This document shows, one piece after another, positions 45,350-54,268 of a stretch of DNA of 64,000 nucleotides. How positions within the stretch are numbered: the stretch's first letter is position 1; every line of letters starts with the position of its first letter. The notes under the pieces were generated by a model, which was given only the letters and a program-made list of their open reading frames with translations, searched no databases and was not told the DNA's origin. The DNA is from Bacteroidota bacterium. Its GTDB lineage: Bacteria; Bacteroidota; Bacteroidia; Chitinophagales; Chitinophagaceae. Where the stretch lies: contig JAGWWM010000009.1 in NCBI GenBank assembly GCA_018970395.1, positions 1 through 64,000 on the forward strand, in the 5' to 3' direction. The position numbers and the translations under genes are program-made.

Positions 45350-46738
45350 ATGAATACCCGGTTTTATCGTTTTATTAGTTATTTTCTTTTTTTAATTGAT
45401 TTGCTAACCATCAATTTTGTATTTTTTCTCACCTTTAAAATTTCTAATTCATATCTGTCTTTTTTTACAGATCTTAATTATTTAATCCTTTTTCTTGTAG
45501 TTAATTGCACTTGGATATTATCTGTATTATTATTAAATGTTTACAATGAATTAAATCTCTTTCTTTTTGATGCTTTTGGCAGAACTTCCATCAAATCCAT
45601 TGGTTTGTTTTTTTTATTGATTACAGCCTATTTTTTATTTGCGGGCAAATATTATTCATTTACTTTTTTGATTCATTTCTTTTGGATTCTTTTTTTGTCT
45701 CTTTTCCTAAATCGTCTTATTTATTTATTGTTAATTCAGCATTTTAATGCTTCGGGTTTTTTTCAAAAACGACTTATCATTATAGGTTATAATGAGACCG
45801 CTGCTAATGTAATTCGTTTGTTGGAAGCTGATTTCATTGGCGTAAAAATTATTGGAATTTGTATAGATGACGAAAATGTTTCTTCCTTGTCTTCTTATCC
45901 GGTCATTGGTAAAGTAAACAGTGTTTTAACGTTGGCGAAACTGCATCATATAACTGATATTTATTCCACTATTCTTCCGGAAGAAGACCCAAGAATACTT
46001 TCCCTGATGCAGGAAGCTGATCGGTCATTCATACATTTCAGAATGATTCCTAATCTCGATTTTTTTATCAAATCTGCATATCATATTGATTTTATTGGCC
46101 CGATTCCGGTTGTTGCCAAACGCAAAGAACCTTTATATGAATCAAGCAACAGAATAAAAAAAAGAATCTTTGATATAATATTCAGCATATTGATTATTCT
46201 TTTTATCATGAGTTGGTTAACTCCACTAATCAGTATTTTGATTTTGATGGAAACCGGTTGGCCGATTTTTTTCTTTCAACCCAGAAACGGGGAATCCAAT
46301 CAGGTTTTCTCTTGTATCAAGTTTCGCAGTATGAAACTAAATCAGCAGGCACATTCCTTACAAGCCACTGCTAATGACAACCGGATTACCCGTTTTGGTA
46401 AATTTTTACGCAAAACCAGTCTGGATGAATTTCCTCAATTCTTTAATGTGTTATTAGGTTCCATGAGTATTGTAGGTCCCCGACCGCACATGCTGCAACA
46501 CACTGAAATCTATTCTCAAAAGGTAGATCAGTTTATGTTGCGGCATTTTATAAAACCTGGAATTACAGGCTGGGCCCAAATCAATGGTTACAGGGGAGAA
46601 ACGGAAACTATTGCTGCCATGGAACAACGCGTGTCTCACGATTTGTGGTATCTGGAAAACTGGAGTTTATGGCTCGACCTGAAAATTATTTTTTCAACCT
46701 TTTTGCAAGTCCTAAAGGGGGATCAAAAAGCATATTAA
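45350..46738 (+). CDS. Initiating polyprenyl glycosylphosphotransferase, WcaJ/WbaP-like (462 aa)
   Basis: Starts repeat-unit synthesis by moving a sugar-1-phosphate to undecaprenyl phosphate. Four to five N-terminal membrane helices are followed by a CoA-binding-like domain (KRLIIIGYNETAANVIRLLE). A re-entrant membrane helix near residues 280-302 follows, then the catalytic domain with FFFQPRNGESNQVFSCIKFRSM, LRKTSLDEFPQFFNVLLGSM, GPRPHM, and KPGITGWAQINGYRGET. These are hallmarks of the bacterial sugar transferase family. The long N-terminal part marks the WcaJ type. Sugar (glucose or galactose) cannot be assigned. Confidence 0.93.
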   Translation: MNTRFYRFISYFLFLIDLLTINFVFFLTFKISNSYLSFFTDLNYLILFLVVNCTWILSVLLLNVYNELNLFLFDAFGRTSIKSIGLFFLLITAYFLFAGKYYSFTFLIHFFWILFLSLFLNRLIYLLLIQHFNASGFFQKRLIIIGYNETAANVIRLLEADFIGVKIIGICIDDENVSSLSSYPVIGKVNSVLTLAKLHHITDIYSTILPEEDPRILSLMQEADRSFIHFRMIPNLDFFIKSAYHIDFIGPIPVVAKRKEPLYESSNRIKKRIFDIIFSILIILFIMSWLTPLISILILMETGWPIFFFQPRNGESNQVFSCIKFRSMKLNQQAHSLQATANDNRITRFGKFLRKTSLDEFPQFFNVLLGSMSIVGPRPHMLQHTEIYSQKVDQFMLRHFIKPGITGWAQINGYRGETETIAAMEQRVSHDLWYLENWSLWLDLKIIFSTFLQVLKGDQKAY

Positions 46739-46752
46739 AATTTATATCAATA

Positions 46753-48162
46753 GTGAATACCCCATTCGATTTTCTTTTTGCAGGTAATAATCTCACTTCT
46801 CTGGTGGCTGCTTTGGAATTGGCTAAAAAAGGGAGGAAGGTAGCATTAATAAATCCGCTTCCTACCTGGGGAGGTCATTTTTCCAGCTTTGACCTGGATG
46901 GATTTAAATTCGACCCGGGTTCTGTTTCACATGAATTGACATCTTATAATCATTCCGATAATATGAATCCTGCGGATTATAATCCGGCTAAGAGGAATGA
47001 TTGGGGCAGATTTGTTTCTTTAATTGAAGACTATACCCGGAGTCATTTGTCATTACGGCGGATTGATACCCCTCAAACCTTTTTTGAAGGGAAATGCTAC
47101 AATGATATTATCATGGGCAATCATTTTGATATACTTCATCATCCTTCCCTATCTCAAATGATTCCCTTTGAATTGGAAAGGTTGCAGCATGTTGAACCTG
47201 AGTTTGCGCATGCGCGTCATAAAAATGCAAGTTCATTTTTTCAAATAAACTCTTACGAGATCTTATCAGAGTTGAATCATGGAACTACGTTACACCGCTG
47301 CATCTTTGATTCATTTTATAAAAAACTTACGGGGCTCTCCAGTAATTCATTGATAGCGAAATATCATCGTGTTGTCTGGTTGCCTTTCTTTTATCCTGAA
47401 ACCCTCTTGTCGCAGTTTACAAATACTCCTCAGGAATTACCACCGACCCACTTTTTTTATCCGGAAGAAGGTTATATCGGTGTATTGGGAGATACCATCG
47501 TAGAAAAATTATGCCGGTTAAAAGTCTCCTTTTTCAGAGAATCTATTGAAAGGGTAGAGGCGCAGGAAGACTTTTCGGCCATTCGGTTATCCTCCGGTAA
47601 TCTTGTTCAGGGAAAACAGCTGGTATGGAGCCTGAGCCACCGTCAGCTCGTGATGAGTAGTGGAGAACAATTCCACAACAGCTATCAAAATGCTGCATTA
47701 TTACTGGTGTTTCTGACCATACCTGCATCCCGTTTATTAAAATCATTTACCATTTTGTTTGTGCCCGATTTGAATGTAATTTTTTACAGAGTTACCAATC
47801 AAACCCGATGTGCCGGATTGGAGGAGCAAGAAGAGCGGTTGGTAGTGGAGTTAAATGCCGACTGGGTCAGCAATCTTCAGCTGGATGACCGTCATGAGAT
47901 GATATTGCGTTTACAACAGGATTTCGTTTTTTTGGGAATTGTAGCTGAAATGTATGATATTAAGATAAGGGGAGTCAAATCCCTGTCTAATGGATTAATG
48001 CTGCCGACTCCGGAAAATTACACTTTACTGGAAAAGGAAAGGGATATACTTGCGGAACATTATCCAGGGGTGCATTTCACTAAAAATGTGGATGCTTTTT
48101 TCGCAGATACCTTGAACGACCAGCTCATAAAAGGGCTAAAAATTGCAGCTTTAGCGGGGTAA
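46753..48162 (+). CDS. NAD(P)/FAD-binding amine-oxidase-like protein, GTG start (469 aa)
   Basis: The N-terminal dinucleotide fold FDFLFAGNNLTSLVAALELAKKG is followed by VALINPLPTWGGHFSSFDLDGFKFDPGSVSHE, the layout of protoporphyrinogen-oxidase/UDP-galactopyranose-mutase-type flavoproteins. The first glycine motif is degenerate (AGNNLTS instead of GxGxxG). Mid-protein SNSLIAKYHRVVWLPFFYPE and the later SHRQLVMSSGEQ fit the same group. GTG 46753 lies 14 nt after the preceding stop and begins exactly at the fold; the longer frame from 46645 overlaps the previous gene and was rejected. Substrate unknown. It ends the exopolysaccharide operon. Confidence 0.72.
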   Translation: MNTPFDFLFAGNNLTSLVAALELAKKGRKVALINPLPTWGGHFSSFDLDGFKFDPGSVSHELTSYNHSDNMNPADYNPAKRNDWGRFVSLIEDYTRSHLSLRRIDTPQTFFEGKCYNDIIMGNHFDILHHPSLSQMIPFELERLQHVEPEFAHARHKNASSFFQINSYEILSELNHGTTLHRCIFDSFYKKLTGLSSNSLIAKYHRVVWLPFFYPETLLSQFTNTPQELPPTHFFYPEEGYIGVLGDTIVEKLCRLKVSFFRESIERVEAQEDFSAIRLSSGNLVQGKQLVWSLSHRQLVMSSGEQFHNSYQNAALLLVFLTIPASRLLKSFTILFVPDLNVIFYRVTNQTRCAGLEEQEERLVVELNADWVSNLQLDDRHEMILRLQQDFVFLGIVAEMYDIKIRGVKSLSNGLMLPTPENYTLLEKERDILAEHYPGVHFTKNVDAFFADTLNDQLIKGLKIAALAG

Positions 48163-48194
48163 ATGGCTGATCCGGTTAAAAATTTTATATCTTT

Positions 48195-48226
48195 TTTGGA
48201 TATTAGTATTCCTGCCCTTACCTTTG
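48195..48226 (+). promoter_or_regulatory. Promoter of the S10-spc ribosomal protein operon
   Basis: TTTG (48195-48198) and TACCTTTG (48219-48226) match the Bacteroidota -33 and -7 elements with a 20-nt spacer. The expected start near 48231 leaves a leader of about 27 nt before the rpsJ ATG. Confidence 0.8.
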
Positions 48227-48257
48227 CGCTCCCTAAATTAAACTAAGGGACGATTTT

Positions 48258-48563
48258 ATGGCTCAACGCATACGTATCAAACTGCAGTCTTATGACCACA
48301 ACCTGGTGGATAAATCTGCAGAGAAAATTGTAAAGACGGTTCGCTCTACCGGCGCTGTAATTACAGGGCCTATTCCTTTGCCTACCAGAAAAAGAATTTT
48401 TACTGTATTGCGTTCGCCACACGTAAATAAGAAGAGTCGTGAGCAGTTCCAGTTGTGTACGCACAAAAGATTGCTCGATATTTATACCAGCAGCAGCAAA
48501 ACTGTTGATGCCTTAAGTAAATTAGATTTACCCAGCGGGGTAGACGTAGAAATCAAAGCCTGA
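48258..48563 (+). CDS. rpsJ: 30S ribosomal protein S10 (101 aa)
   Basis: Head protein of the small subunit and NusE partner of NusB/NusG in transcription antitermination. [40 protein letters not shown] and [16 protein letters not shown] cover the protein and match the family over its full length. First gene of the operon, directly behind the promoter. The usual upstream genes fusA, rpsG and rpsL are not adjacent; the exopolysaccharide locus is. A 281-nt structured gap separates it from rplC. Confidence 0.97.
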   Translation: MAQRIRIKLQSYDHNLVDKSAEKIVKTVRSTGAVITGPIPLPTRKRIFTVLRSPHVNKKSREQFQLCTHKRLLDIYTSSSKTVDALSKLDLPSGVDVEIKA

Positions 48564-48608
48564 CGGAAATTGTCTAGGCATTGATTCATTAGTTCTTATA
48601 AATTTCAT

Positions 48609-48810
48609 CTCTCAATCCCGCTGTAGCGGGAAAAAAGAGCGCTGAATGGAAACCTTCCGGAGCAATCCGGACAAACATATAAACTAGCCCTTCGCGGTTA
48701 GTTTACTGTCGGTACTTCTGAGACTAAATCAAGTCATTCTTCAGAAAGAGAAGTATAGAAAAGAAAAGGTCGACAGTAAACGGGGATTGAATGATGCATC
48801 CGAGCATCAT
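48609..48810 (+). ncRNA. Candidate structured RNA leader of rplC in the rpsJ-rplC gap
   Basis: The 281-nt gap (48564-48844) contains these helices. P1: TCCCGC/GCGGGA at 48616-48621/48626-48631, extended by CTCT/AGAG (48609-48612/48636-48639). P2: TCCGGA/TCCGGA at 48656-48661/48666-48671 with a GCAA loop. P3: AAACTAGCC/GGTTAGTTT at 48681-48689/48696-48704. P4: an 11-bp perfect helix, 48701-48711 with 48771-48781. P4 encloses 7-bp (48713-48719/48749-48755) and 4-bp (48722-48725/48732-48735) helices. P5: ATGATGC/GCATCAT at 48791-48797/48804-48810. P3 and P4 share 48701-48704 and exclude each other. A protein- or ligand-controlled leader is inference. Confidence 0.6.
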
Positions 48811-48844
48811 GTCTCACCAACCAAAGGGGCGCAAAACAAAAGAC

Positions 48845-49462
48845 ATGAAAGGAATTATCGGAAAAAAAATTGGGATGACCAGCATCTTCAATGCCGATGG
48901 TAAGCAACAAAGCTGTACCATTATTGAAGCAGGACCTTGTGTAGTTACACAGGTCAAAACACAGGAAACTGACGGATACAATGCCCTCCAGTTAGCATTC
49001 GGCGAGAAAAAAGAAAAAAACACTACCGCAGCCGAAAAAAATCACTTCGCCAAAGCCAGCACTTCTCCTAAACGTTACGTAAAAGAATTTCGCAATTATT
49101 CTATAGAAAAAGCAATTGGTGAATCTGTTGCTGCAGATATTTTTGCCGAAGGCGAAAAAGTAGATGTAGTCGGCACTACCAAAGGAAAAGGATTCCAGGG
49201 TGTGGTAAAACGCCATGGTTTCAGCGGGGTAGGTGACGCTACGCACGGACAACACGATCGTCAGCGTGCTCCCGGTTCACTCGGAAACTCATCCGATGCT
49301 TCCCGTGTAATGAAAGGTATGCGCATGGCCGGTCGTATGGGTGCTGACACCGTTAAGGTAAAAGGATTGAAAATCCTGAAAGTATTCCCTGAAAAAAATT
49401 ATATCCTCGTAAGCGGTTCCGTACCTGGCTACAATGGCTCTATTGTTTACATACAGAAATAA
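48845..49462 (+). CDS. rplC: 50S ribosomal protein L3 (205 aa)
   Basis: Early-assembly 23S rRNA-binding protein. It starts [38 protein letters not shown] and the central [18 protein letters not shown] loop, which reaches towards the peptidyl transferase centre, are intact. ATG 48845 was chosen because family members start at [12 protein letters not shown]. The frame from 48791 would place 18 extra residues inside helix P5 of the upstream RNA. It is followed after 12 bp by rplD. Confidence 0.97.
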   Translation: MKGIIGKKIGMTSIFNADGKQQSCTIIEAGPCVVTQVKTQETDGYNALQLAFGEKKEKNTTAAEKNHFAKASTSPKRYVKEFRNYSIEKAIGESVAADIFAEGEKVDVVGTTKGKGFQGVVKRHGFSGVGDATHGQHDRQRAPGSLGNSSDASRVMKGMRMAGRMGADTVKVKGLKILKVFPEKNYILVSGSVPGYNGSIVYIQK

Positions 49463-49474
49463 AATCCGACAGAC

Positions 49475-50110
49475 ATGCAAGTAGAAGTTTTAAATAAATC
49501 AGGACAACCCACCGGCAGAAAGGTGGAATTACCCGAGGAGATCTTCGGAGTAGAGCCCAACAATCACGTCATTTATCTGGCAGTGAAACAATACCTTGCC
49601 GCGCAACGTCAGGGAACGCATAAAGTAAAAACCCGTGCCGAAGTAAAAGGAGCCAGTCGCAAACTGCATCGCCAGAAAGGAACGGGAGGTTCTCGTAAAG
49701 GGAATATTCGTAACCCGCTCTATAAAGGTGGTGGTACTGTATTCGGTCCCAAACCACATGGTTACGATTTCAAATTGAACCGTAAAGTAAAAGACCTCGC
49801 AAAAATGAGTGCGTTGGCTTACAAAGCAAAAGAAAATGCCATCGTTGTAGTAGAGGATATCGAATTATCTGCACCCAAGACCAAAGAGTTTGCGGGTATT
49901 CTGAAAAGCCTGAATCTCAATGATAAAAAGTCACTGGTAGTGATTCCGGATTATAACGATAATCTTTATCTGAGTTTACGTAATATTCCTAAGGTTACCG
50001 GTACTTTATTGTCGGATATCAATACTTACGAACTGGTGAACAGCGATGTGCTGGTGCTCACGGAAAGCGCCGCAAAATTGTTTGCCGAAGAAGAAGAAGT
50101 TGCAGCATAA
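49475..50110 (+). CDS. rplD: 50S ribosomal protein L4 (211 aa)
   Basis: Large-subunit protein lining the exit tunnel. In enterobacteria it is the autoregulator of this operon. The extended tunnel loop is recognised by RKLHRQKGTGGSRKGNIRNP and YKGGGTVFGPKPHGYDF; the globular part has NAIVVVEDIELSAPKTKEF. If the rpsJ-rplC RNA is a feedback leader, L4 and L3 are the first proteins to test as ligands. Ends in an acidic EEEEVAA tail. Confidence 0.97.
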   Translation: MQVEVLNKSGQPTGRKVELPEEIFGVEPNNHVIYLAVKQYLAAQRQGTHKVKTRAEVKGASRKLHRQKGTGGSRKGNIRNPLYKGGGTVFGPKPHGYDFKLNRKVKDLAKMSALAYKAKENAIVVVEDIELSAPKTKEFAGILKSLNLNDKKSLVVIPDYNDNLYLSLRNIPKVTGTLLSDINTYELVNSDVLVLTESAAKLFAEEEEVAA

Positions 50111-50133
50111 TTAAATAAGTTAAAAAGCTTCAG

Positions 50134-50433
50134 ATGAGAACAAGTGAAATTTTAATAAAACCAATCGTTTCAGAAAAAAGCAACAAGCTTTCTGAAAAAA
50201 AGAATACTTATTCTTTTCGAGTGGGCAGAAAAGCGAATAAGCTGGAAATCAAAAAAGCGGTGGAAGATTTCTATCAGGTAAAAGTAGATGAAGTGCGTAC
50301 CATGGTAGCTCCCCGTAAAAGCAAAAACAGAATGACCAAATCCGGCTACATTCAGGGAAGTAAACCTGCTTACAAAAAAGCGTACGTAACCGTAGCGGAA
50401 GGAGAAACTATTGATTTTTACGGAACAGTATAA
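50134..50433 (+). CDS. rplW: 50S ribosomal protein L23 (99 aa)
   Basis: Protein at the tunnel exit that docks trigger factor and SRP. ILIKPIVSEKSNKLSEKKNT at the start and KVDEVRTMVAPRKSKNRM in the RNA-binding loop match the family. Size is normal. It is 23 bp behind rplD and followed by a 56-bp gap to rplB. Confidence 0.97.
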   Translation: MRTSEILIKPIVSEKSNKLSEKKNTYSFRVGRKANKLEIKKAVEDFYQVKVDEVRTMVAPRKSKNRMTKSGYIQGSKPAYKKAYVTVAEGETIDFYGTV

Positions 50434-50489
50434 TTTATTTAAAGAAAGGCAGTCAATCGCCGCAAAGTATTGAATAAAAAGTTGATAAA

Positions 50490-51329
50490 ATGGCATTAAA
50501 GAAGTACAAACCGGTAACAGCAGGCACCCGATGGAGAATCGGAAACGCTTATGCGGAGATCACTACAGATCAGCCTGAAAAATCATTGCTTGAATCCGCC
50601 AGTGGAACCGGCGGTCGCAATGCTCAAGGTCGTCGTTCCATGCGCTATATCGGCGGCGGCAATAAAAAACATTATCGTAAGATTGATTTCAAACGCAGCA
50701 AGCAAAATATTCCTGCTAAGGTTGCCTCTGTGGAATATGATCCTAATCGTACTGCATTCATCGCATTGCTTAATTATGCAGATGGTGAGAAGCGTTATAT
50801 TCTCGCTCCACAGGGTATTCAGGTTGGAACCACTGTTATCGCCGGTGATGCGGTTGCTCCCGAATTGGGCAATGCACTTCAAATGAAGAACATGCCGCTC
50901 GGTACCATGGTACACAATATTGAAATGCAACCCGGACAAGGCGGCAAGCTGGTACGCAGCGCCGGAACCGGAGCACAGTTGACCAACAAGGAAGAAAAAT
51001 ACGCGGTATTGAAGATGCCCAGTGGTGAATTGAGAAAAGTATTAATTAACTGCTATGCTACAGTAGGGGTAGTTTCAAACAGCGACCACAACCTGGAGCA
51101 GGCAGGTAAAGCAGGGGTTAATCGCTGGAAAGGGATTCGTCCTCGCAACAGAGGGGTAGCCATGAACCCGGTTGATCACCCGATGGGTGGTGGTGAAGGA
51201 AGATCCAGTGGCGGACATCCTCGCAGCAGAACCGGTAAATATGCAAAAGGTGAAAAAACCCGAAGCAGAACAAAAGGTTCCAATAAACTGATTATTCAAC
51301 GTCGCGACGGAAGCAAACTGGCAAAATAA
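50490..51329 (+). CDS. rplB: 50S ribosomal protein L2 (279 aa)
   Basis: Conserved large-subunit protein needed for subunit joining and peptidyl transfer. The N-terminal part has [20 protein letters not shown]. The SH3-like core has [20 protein letters not shown]. The C-terminal loop with [20 protein letters not shown] contains the conserved histidine of the HPMGGGEG motif. Full length. Confidence 0.98.
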   Translation: MALKKYKPVTAGTRWRIGNAYAEITTDQPEKSLLESASGTGGRNAQGRRSMRYIGGGNKKHYRKIDFKRSKQNIPAKVASVEYDPNRTAFIALLNYADGEKRYILAPQGIQVGTTVIAGDAVAPELGNALQMKNMPLGTMVHNIEMQPGQGGKLVRSAGTGAQLTNKEEKYAVLKMPSGELRKVLINCYATVGVVSNSDHNLEQAGKAGVNRWKGIRPRNRGVAMNPVDHPMGGGEGRSSGGHPRSRTGKYAKGEKTRSRTKGSNKLIIQRRDGSKLAK

Positions 51330-51357
51330 TTTTAAATTATCAAATTGATTCATACAC

Positions 51358-51630
51358 ATGGCTCGTTCAATTAAAAAAGGTCCTTATGTAGCTGCTCACC
51401 TCGAATCAAAGGTGATCGCGATTAATGAAGGAAAATCCAAAAAAGGAGTAATCAAAACATGGAGTCGTCGTTCCACTATTACGCCCGATTTCGTAGGACA
51501 TACTTTTGCGGTACACAACGGGAACAAATTCATTCCGGTTTATGTAACAGAATTTATGGTAGGTCACAAACTTGGTGAATTTGCTCCTACCAGAAACTTT
51601 AAAGGACACTCAAGCAAGAAGATTGCATAA
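51358..51630 (+). CDS. rpsS: 30S ribosomal protein S19 (90 aa)
   Basis: Head protein near the A-site tRNA that binds with S13. [36 protein letters not shown] and [17 protein letters not shown] are diagnostic. Normal length, ATG at 51358, 10 bp before rplV. Confidence 0.98.
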   Translation: MARSIKKGPYVAAHLESKVIAINEGKSKKGVIKTWSRRSTITPDFVGHTFAVHNGNKFIPVYVTEFMVGHKLGEFAPTRNFKGHSSKKIA

Positions 51631-51640
51631 AAAAATCAAG

Positions 51641-51985
51641 ATGGAAGCAGTAGCAAAACTCAGAAACTATCCCACTTCTCCCCGCCGCATGCGTTTGCTG
51701 GCTGATGAGATTCGTGGTCTGGATGTTGAAAAAGCCTTGGCTTTTTTAGAATTTCATCCTCAACATTCCGCCCTGCCTGTCAGCAAATTGCTGAAAAGCG
51801 CGATTAATAACTGGGAACAAAAAAATAACGGTCAAAGTGCGGCTGACGCTTCACTGATTGTGAAAACGATTTTTGTGGATGGCGCTCGTTCTGTAAAAAG
51901 ATTACGTCCTGCTCCACAAGGTCGTGCTTACAGAATACGCAAACGCAGCAATCACGTTACCATCATTGTTGATACAAAAAATTAA
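51641..51985 (+). CDS. rplV: 50S ribosomal protein L22 (114 aa)
   Basis: Tunnel protein with a long beta-hairpin (FVDGARSVKRLRPAPQGRAY, then RIRKRSNHVTIIV). The start EAVAKLRNYPTSPRRMRLLA fixes ATG 51641. The longer frame from 51572 overlaps rpsS and adds no family sequence. Confidence 0.96.
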   Translation: MEAVAKLRNYPTSPRRMRLLADEIRGLDVEKALAFLEFHPQHSALPVSKLLKSAINNWEQKNNGQSAADASLIVKTIFVDGARSVKRLRPAPQGRAYRIRKRSNHVTIIVDTKN

Positions 51986-52009
51986 TTGATCAAATAATTA
52001 CAACCTACT

Positions 52010-52780
52010 ATGGGTCAAAAAGCAAATCCAATTGGCAACAGGTTAGGCATCATCCGCGGATGGGAGAGCAACTGGTACGGCAACAAAAAAGAGTTCGCCG
52101 GCAAGTTAATCGAAGACAACAAAATTCGCACTTACCTCAACGCGCGTATCAATAAGGGTGGCATATCCAAAATAGTAATCGAACGTACACTCAATAAACT
52201 GATTGTTACGATTCATACTTCCAAGCCGGGTATCATCATTGGTAAAGGAGGTGGTGAAGTAGATCGTATTAAAGAGGAGCTGAAGAAACTGACCAGCAAT
52301 GAAGATGTGCAAATCAACATCTTTGAAATCCGTCGTCCTGAAATCGATGCCAACATTGTTGGAGATAGCATTGCCCGTCAGATTGAAAATCGTATCAATT
52401 ATAAACGTGCTATCAAACTGGCGATTGCTTCTGCCCTCAGAATGGGTGCTGAAGGAATTAAAATTAAAGTAAGCGGTCGTTTAGGTGGTGCAGAAATTGC
52501 CCGTACAGAGGAGATTAAACAAGGCAGAACGCCTTTGCACACCTTCCGTATGGATATTGATTATGCTAACGTGTTTGCTTTAACTGTATACGGTAAAATC
52601 GGTATCAAAGTATGGATTTGTAAAGGAGAAGTATTAAGCAAACGCGACTTGAATCCCAACTTCGCTGCCGGCAAAAATGAACCCGGTGAGCGTAAAGATC
52701 GCAGAGATGAAAGAGGAGGAGGAGATCGTGATCGTCGCGGTGGCGCCAGAAGAGAAGGTGGTGGCAGAAGAAACGGATAA
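52010..52780 (+). CDS. rpsC: 30S ribosomal protein S3 with charged C-terminal tail (256 aa)
   Basis: mRNA-entry protein. It starts [20 protein letters not shown]. The KH domain has the [20 protein letters not shown] loop, and the C-terminal S3 domain has [20 protein letters not shown] and [16 protein letters not shown]. The last 37 residues or so are a low-complexity Gly/Arg/Asp/Glu tail ([19 protein letters not shown] and onward) not part of the fold, resembling RGG-type RNA-binding tails. Confidence 0.97.
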   Translation: MGQKANPIGNRLGIIRGWESNWYGNKKEFAGKLIEDNKIRTYLNARINKGGISKIVIERTLNKLIVTIHTSKPGIIIGKGGGEVDRIKEELKKLTSNEDVQINIFEIRRPEIDANIVGDSIARQIENRINYKRAIKLAIASALRMGAEGIKIKVSGRLGGAEIARTEEIKQGRTPLHTFRMDIDYANVFALTVYGKIGIKVWICKGEVLSKRDLNPNFAAGKNEPGERKDRRDERGGGDRDRRGGARREGGGRRNG

Positions 52781-52828
52781 AGTTTGCTGCATCAACCAAA
52801 GTTTATTCATAGAGAAATTATTTAGAAT

Positions 52829-53248
52829 ATGTTACAGCCCAAAAGAACAAAACACAGAAAGTCACAAAAGGGAAGGATTCGTGAGGTTGCCAAAAGAGGC
52901 ACCAGTATTTCCTTTGGCTCTTATGCCCTGAAAGCATTGGAACCGGTATGGTTGACCAATCGTCAGATTGAAAGTGCGCGTCAGGCAATGACACGTGCCA
53001 TGAAAAGGGAAGGAAATGTTTGGATTCGCGTATTCCCTGATAAAGTGATTACCCGTAAACCTGCTGAAGTAAGGATGGGTAAAGGGAAAGGGAATCCTGA
53101 AGGATGGGCTGCTATTGTTGAACCGGGAAGAATCATTTTTGAAGCAGATGGTGTTGCTTTGGAAACTGCCAAACAAGCAATGGAACTTGCCGCTCAAAAA
53201 CTTCCTATCAAAACTAAATTCATCATTCGTCACGATCTGGTAGCTTAA
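52829..53248 (+). CDS. rplP: 50S ribosomal protein L16 (139 aa)
   Basis: Binds 5S/23S rRNA near the A site. The start [20 protein letters not shown] and the [20 protein letters not shown] segment with [14 protein letters not shown] are typical. The conserved arginine of the RMGKGKG loop is present. Full length, 28 bp before rpmC. Confidence 0.97.
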   Translation: MLQPKRTKHRKSQKGRIREVAKRGTSISFGSYALKALEPVWLTNRQIESARQAMTRAMKREGNVWIRVFPDKVITRKPAEVRMGKGKGNPEGWAAIVEPGRIIFEADGVALETAKQAMELAAQKLPIKTKFIIRHDLVA

Positions 53249-53276
53249 GTCGGACGTACTCATCAAATTTTAAACC

Positions 53277-53486
53277 ATGGCGACAAAGACAGATTTTTTG
53301 AAAAGTATAGCTGAACTAAGTGAAGCGGAATTATCTTCCCGCATTGCTGAAAACGAAGTCCGCTTGAAAAAGCTGGAATTCGCCCATGCTATTTCTCCGC
53401 TCGAAAACCCAATGAGTATTCGCAGCTTGAGAAGAGACAATGCCCGATTGAAAACAGTTTTGAGAAAGAAACAAATCGGCATCTAA
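53277..53486 (+). CDS. rpmC: 50S ribosomal protein L29 (69 aa)
   Basis: Small two-helix protein near the tunnel exit. LSEAELSSRIAENEVRLKKL and PMSIRSLRRDNARLKTVLRK give the two helices. Length is typical. A 55-bp gap precedes rpsQ. Confidence 0.95.
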   Translation: MATKTDFLKSIAELSEAELSSRIAENEVRLKKLEFAHAISPLENPMSIRSLRRDNARLKTVLRKKQIGI

Positions 53487-53541
53487 GATTTCAGGTCTCT
53501 TGCCCAAATGAAGAGACAGAAAAAAAGATAAAAAACCTTAT

Positions 53542-53799
53542 ATGACAGAAAGAAATTTGCGTAAGACAAAAACAGGGGTAGTTACCAGCAATAAAATGGA
53601 AAAAACCATTACCGTTGCGGTTGAACGTAAAGTGAAGCACCCCATCTACGGAAAGTTCGTTAAAAAGACTACGAAATTCCATGCGCACGATGAAAAAAAT
53701 GAGTGTGGTGTCGGCGATACCGTAAAAATTATGGAAAGCCGTCCACTCAGCAAAACCAAGCGCTGGAGACTGGTAGAAGTAGTGGAAAAAGCAAAATAA
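53542..53799 (+). CDS. rpsQ: 30S ribosomal protein S17 (85 aa)
   Basis: Primary 16S rRNA-binding protein with an OB fold. [39 protein letters not shown] and [20 protein letters not shown] match along the whole length. The 70-bp gap after it contains two hairpins. Confidence 0.97.
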   Translation: MTERNLRKTKTGVVTSNKMEKTITVAVERKVKHPIYGKFVKKTTKFHAHDEKNECGVGDTVKIMESRPLSKTKRWRLVEVVEKAK

Positions 53800-53807
53800 T
53801 TTTCAGA

Positions 53808-53850
53808 CGGTTATTGTAACCGAATAAACCCAAACCGTTTCTCGGAACGG
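53808..53850 (+). other. Two small hairpins in the rpsQ-rplN gap
   Basis: CGGTTA/TAACCG (53808-53813/53817-53822, loop TTG) and CCGTT/AACGG (53835-53839/53846-53850). No T-run follows, so a processing or translational role is more likely than termination. Confidence 0.45.
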
Positions 53851-53869
53851 ACGATAAAAAAAGTTAACA

Positions 53870-54238
53870 ATGATTCAGCAAGAAAGCAGGTTAAACGTAG
53901 CCGATAACAGCGGAGCCAAAGAAGTGCTTTGTATCAAAGTATTGGGAAACAGCGGACAGGACTATGCCAAAATTGGCGATAAAATTGTAGTAACAGTTAA
54001 AGACGCATTACCCGGAGGCGGTATCAAAAAAGGTACGGTAGCCAAAGCGGTAATCGTTCGTACCACCAACAAATTACGTCGTAAGGATGGTTCGTATATC
54101 CGTTTTGACGACAACGCTGTAGTGATCCTCAATGCATCCGACGAGCCTCGCGGTACGCGTATCTTCGGCCCTGTGGCTAGAGAATTACGGGATAAGGGAT
54201 ACATGAAAATTATTTCACTGGCGCCGGAAGTATTATAA
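53870..54238 (+). CDS. rplN: 50S ribosomal protein L14 (122 aa)
   Basis: Subunit-interface protein. [40 protein letters not shown] and the C-terminal [21 protein letters not shown] are diagnostic. Full length. Confidence 0.98.
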   Translation: MIQQESRLNVADNSGAKEVLCIKVLGNSGQDYAKIGDKIVVTVKDALPGGGIKKGTVAKAVIVRTTNKLRRKDGSYIRFDDNAVVILNASDEPRGTRIFGPVARELRDKGYMKIISLAPEVL

Positions 54239-54268
54239 TCCGAAGGCAATAAATTAATACAACAGATT

